Assembly: GCA_000991805.1 (NCBI GenBank) | Contig: LBSF01000020.1 | Location: forward strand, 1-13,577 | Length of the DNA: 13,577 bases | DNA from: a candidate division WS6 bacterium GW2011_GWC2_36_7 | GTDB taxonomy: Bacteria > Patescibacteriota > Dojkabacteria > SC72 | Direction of reading: 5' to 3' | Shown here: in pieces, positions 13,493 to 13,577 of the stretch | How the letters are laid out: the number at the start of each line of letters is the position of its first letter | Numbering within the stretch: position 1 is the stretch's first letter | Notes under the pieces: generated by a model | Database searches by the model: none | What the model was told of the DNA's origin: nothing | What the model saw: the letters and a program-made list of their open reading frames with translations, nothing else | Made by a program: the position numbers and the translations under genes

Positions 13493-13577
13493 TATGCCGC
13501 ATATATGCCCGCAAACGAGCGCGCAAGCCATATAAGATAATTGCCAATTCCTTTTGGATCCTCCCCTCCCGACACCA
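13457..13577. other. GC-rich foreign-looking tail at the window end
   Basis: The last 121 bases contain 63 G+C by hand count (52%), against 36 of the 120 bases just before (30%). Plus-strand similarity to SufS ends exactly at this boundary. On the minus strand the stretch is open in one frame and reads like a real protein fragment (GGEDPKGIGNYLIWLARSF, then AGIYAAYQEGISEV) with GC-ending codons (GCG, CGC) not typical of the rest of the window. An 8-bp inverted repeat, TGCGCGCT at 13458-13465 and AGCGCGCA at 13518-13525, lies at and after the join. The piece is too short to assign. Confidence 0.6.

Noticed and set aside
13458..13525. TGCGCGCT/AGCGCGCA inverted repeat as a transposon end
   Set aside because: Only 8 bp and low complexity, with one junction visible; no target duplication or transposase can be seen.
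13309..13575. Complete minus-strand gene at the window end
   Set aside because: It crosses the composition junction and its later half is antisense to sufS, so only the part beyond about 13457 could be real coding sequence.
1..13577. CRISPR arrays, tRNA or rRNA genes, long repeats, insertion sequences
   Set aside because: No regularly spaced repeats, tRNA-like cloverleaf, rRNA sequence or transposase frame was found; the gaps are too short for most of these.

Overview
The window is a gene-dense, low-GC (about one third G+C by eye) bacterial segment read with the standard code. It starts inside one gene and ends in a short stretch of different composition, so it is probably a contig or contig end. 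Gene set, small protein sizes, apparent lack of Shine-Dalgarno sequences, very short spacers and divergent MurJ-like and Dcd-like proteins fit a reduced-genome bacterium such as a Patescibacteria/CPR lineage. That placement is inference; no rRNA or ribosomal protein gene is present to confirm it.

Layout. 1-711 (+): 3' part of a TPR protein. 686-1423 (-): ComF-type phosphoribosyltransferase, overlapping it tail to tail. 1462-3880 (+): a sigma70-type promoter, a MurJ-like lipid II flippase and an overlapping membrane-anchored protein. 3888-5902 (+): a heat-shock unit with its own promoter, a degenerate CIRCE operator, groES, a groEL broken by a frameshifting deletion, and a terminator. 5904-7799 (-): an accessory-looking group made of a SprT-like HExxH metalloprotease, an XRE regulator with a degenerate S24/LexA-like domain, and an unknown acidic protein; a possible 43-residue small ORF lies on the opposite strand. 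7814-9619 (+): an ABC exporter half-transporter with an atypical ATPase domain. 9662-12373 (+): folD-glyA-dcd, which jointly serve one-carbon and thymidylate-precursor metabolism. 12386-13492 (+): a SufS-type cysteine desulfurase whose C-terminus, with the active-site cysteine, is replaced near 13457 by GC-rich sequence.

Most notable: (i) groEL lacks about 43 nt in the apical domain and changes frame; (ii) a CIRCE-like operator sits at the groES start site; (iii) several genes have a -10 hexamer 5-9 nt before the ATG, suggesting leaderless mRNAs; (iv) Dcd has His where the catalytic Glu of E. coli Dcd lies; (v) a protease/XRE pair resembles a two-part repressor/anti-repressor module; (vi) sufS breaks off into foreign-looking DNA; (vii) none of the 13 native genes with a visible stop uses TGA. 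Motif alignments to E. coli proteins are from memory and were not computed.
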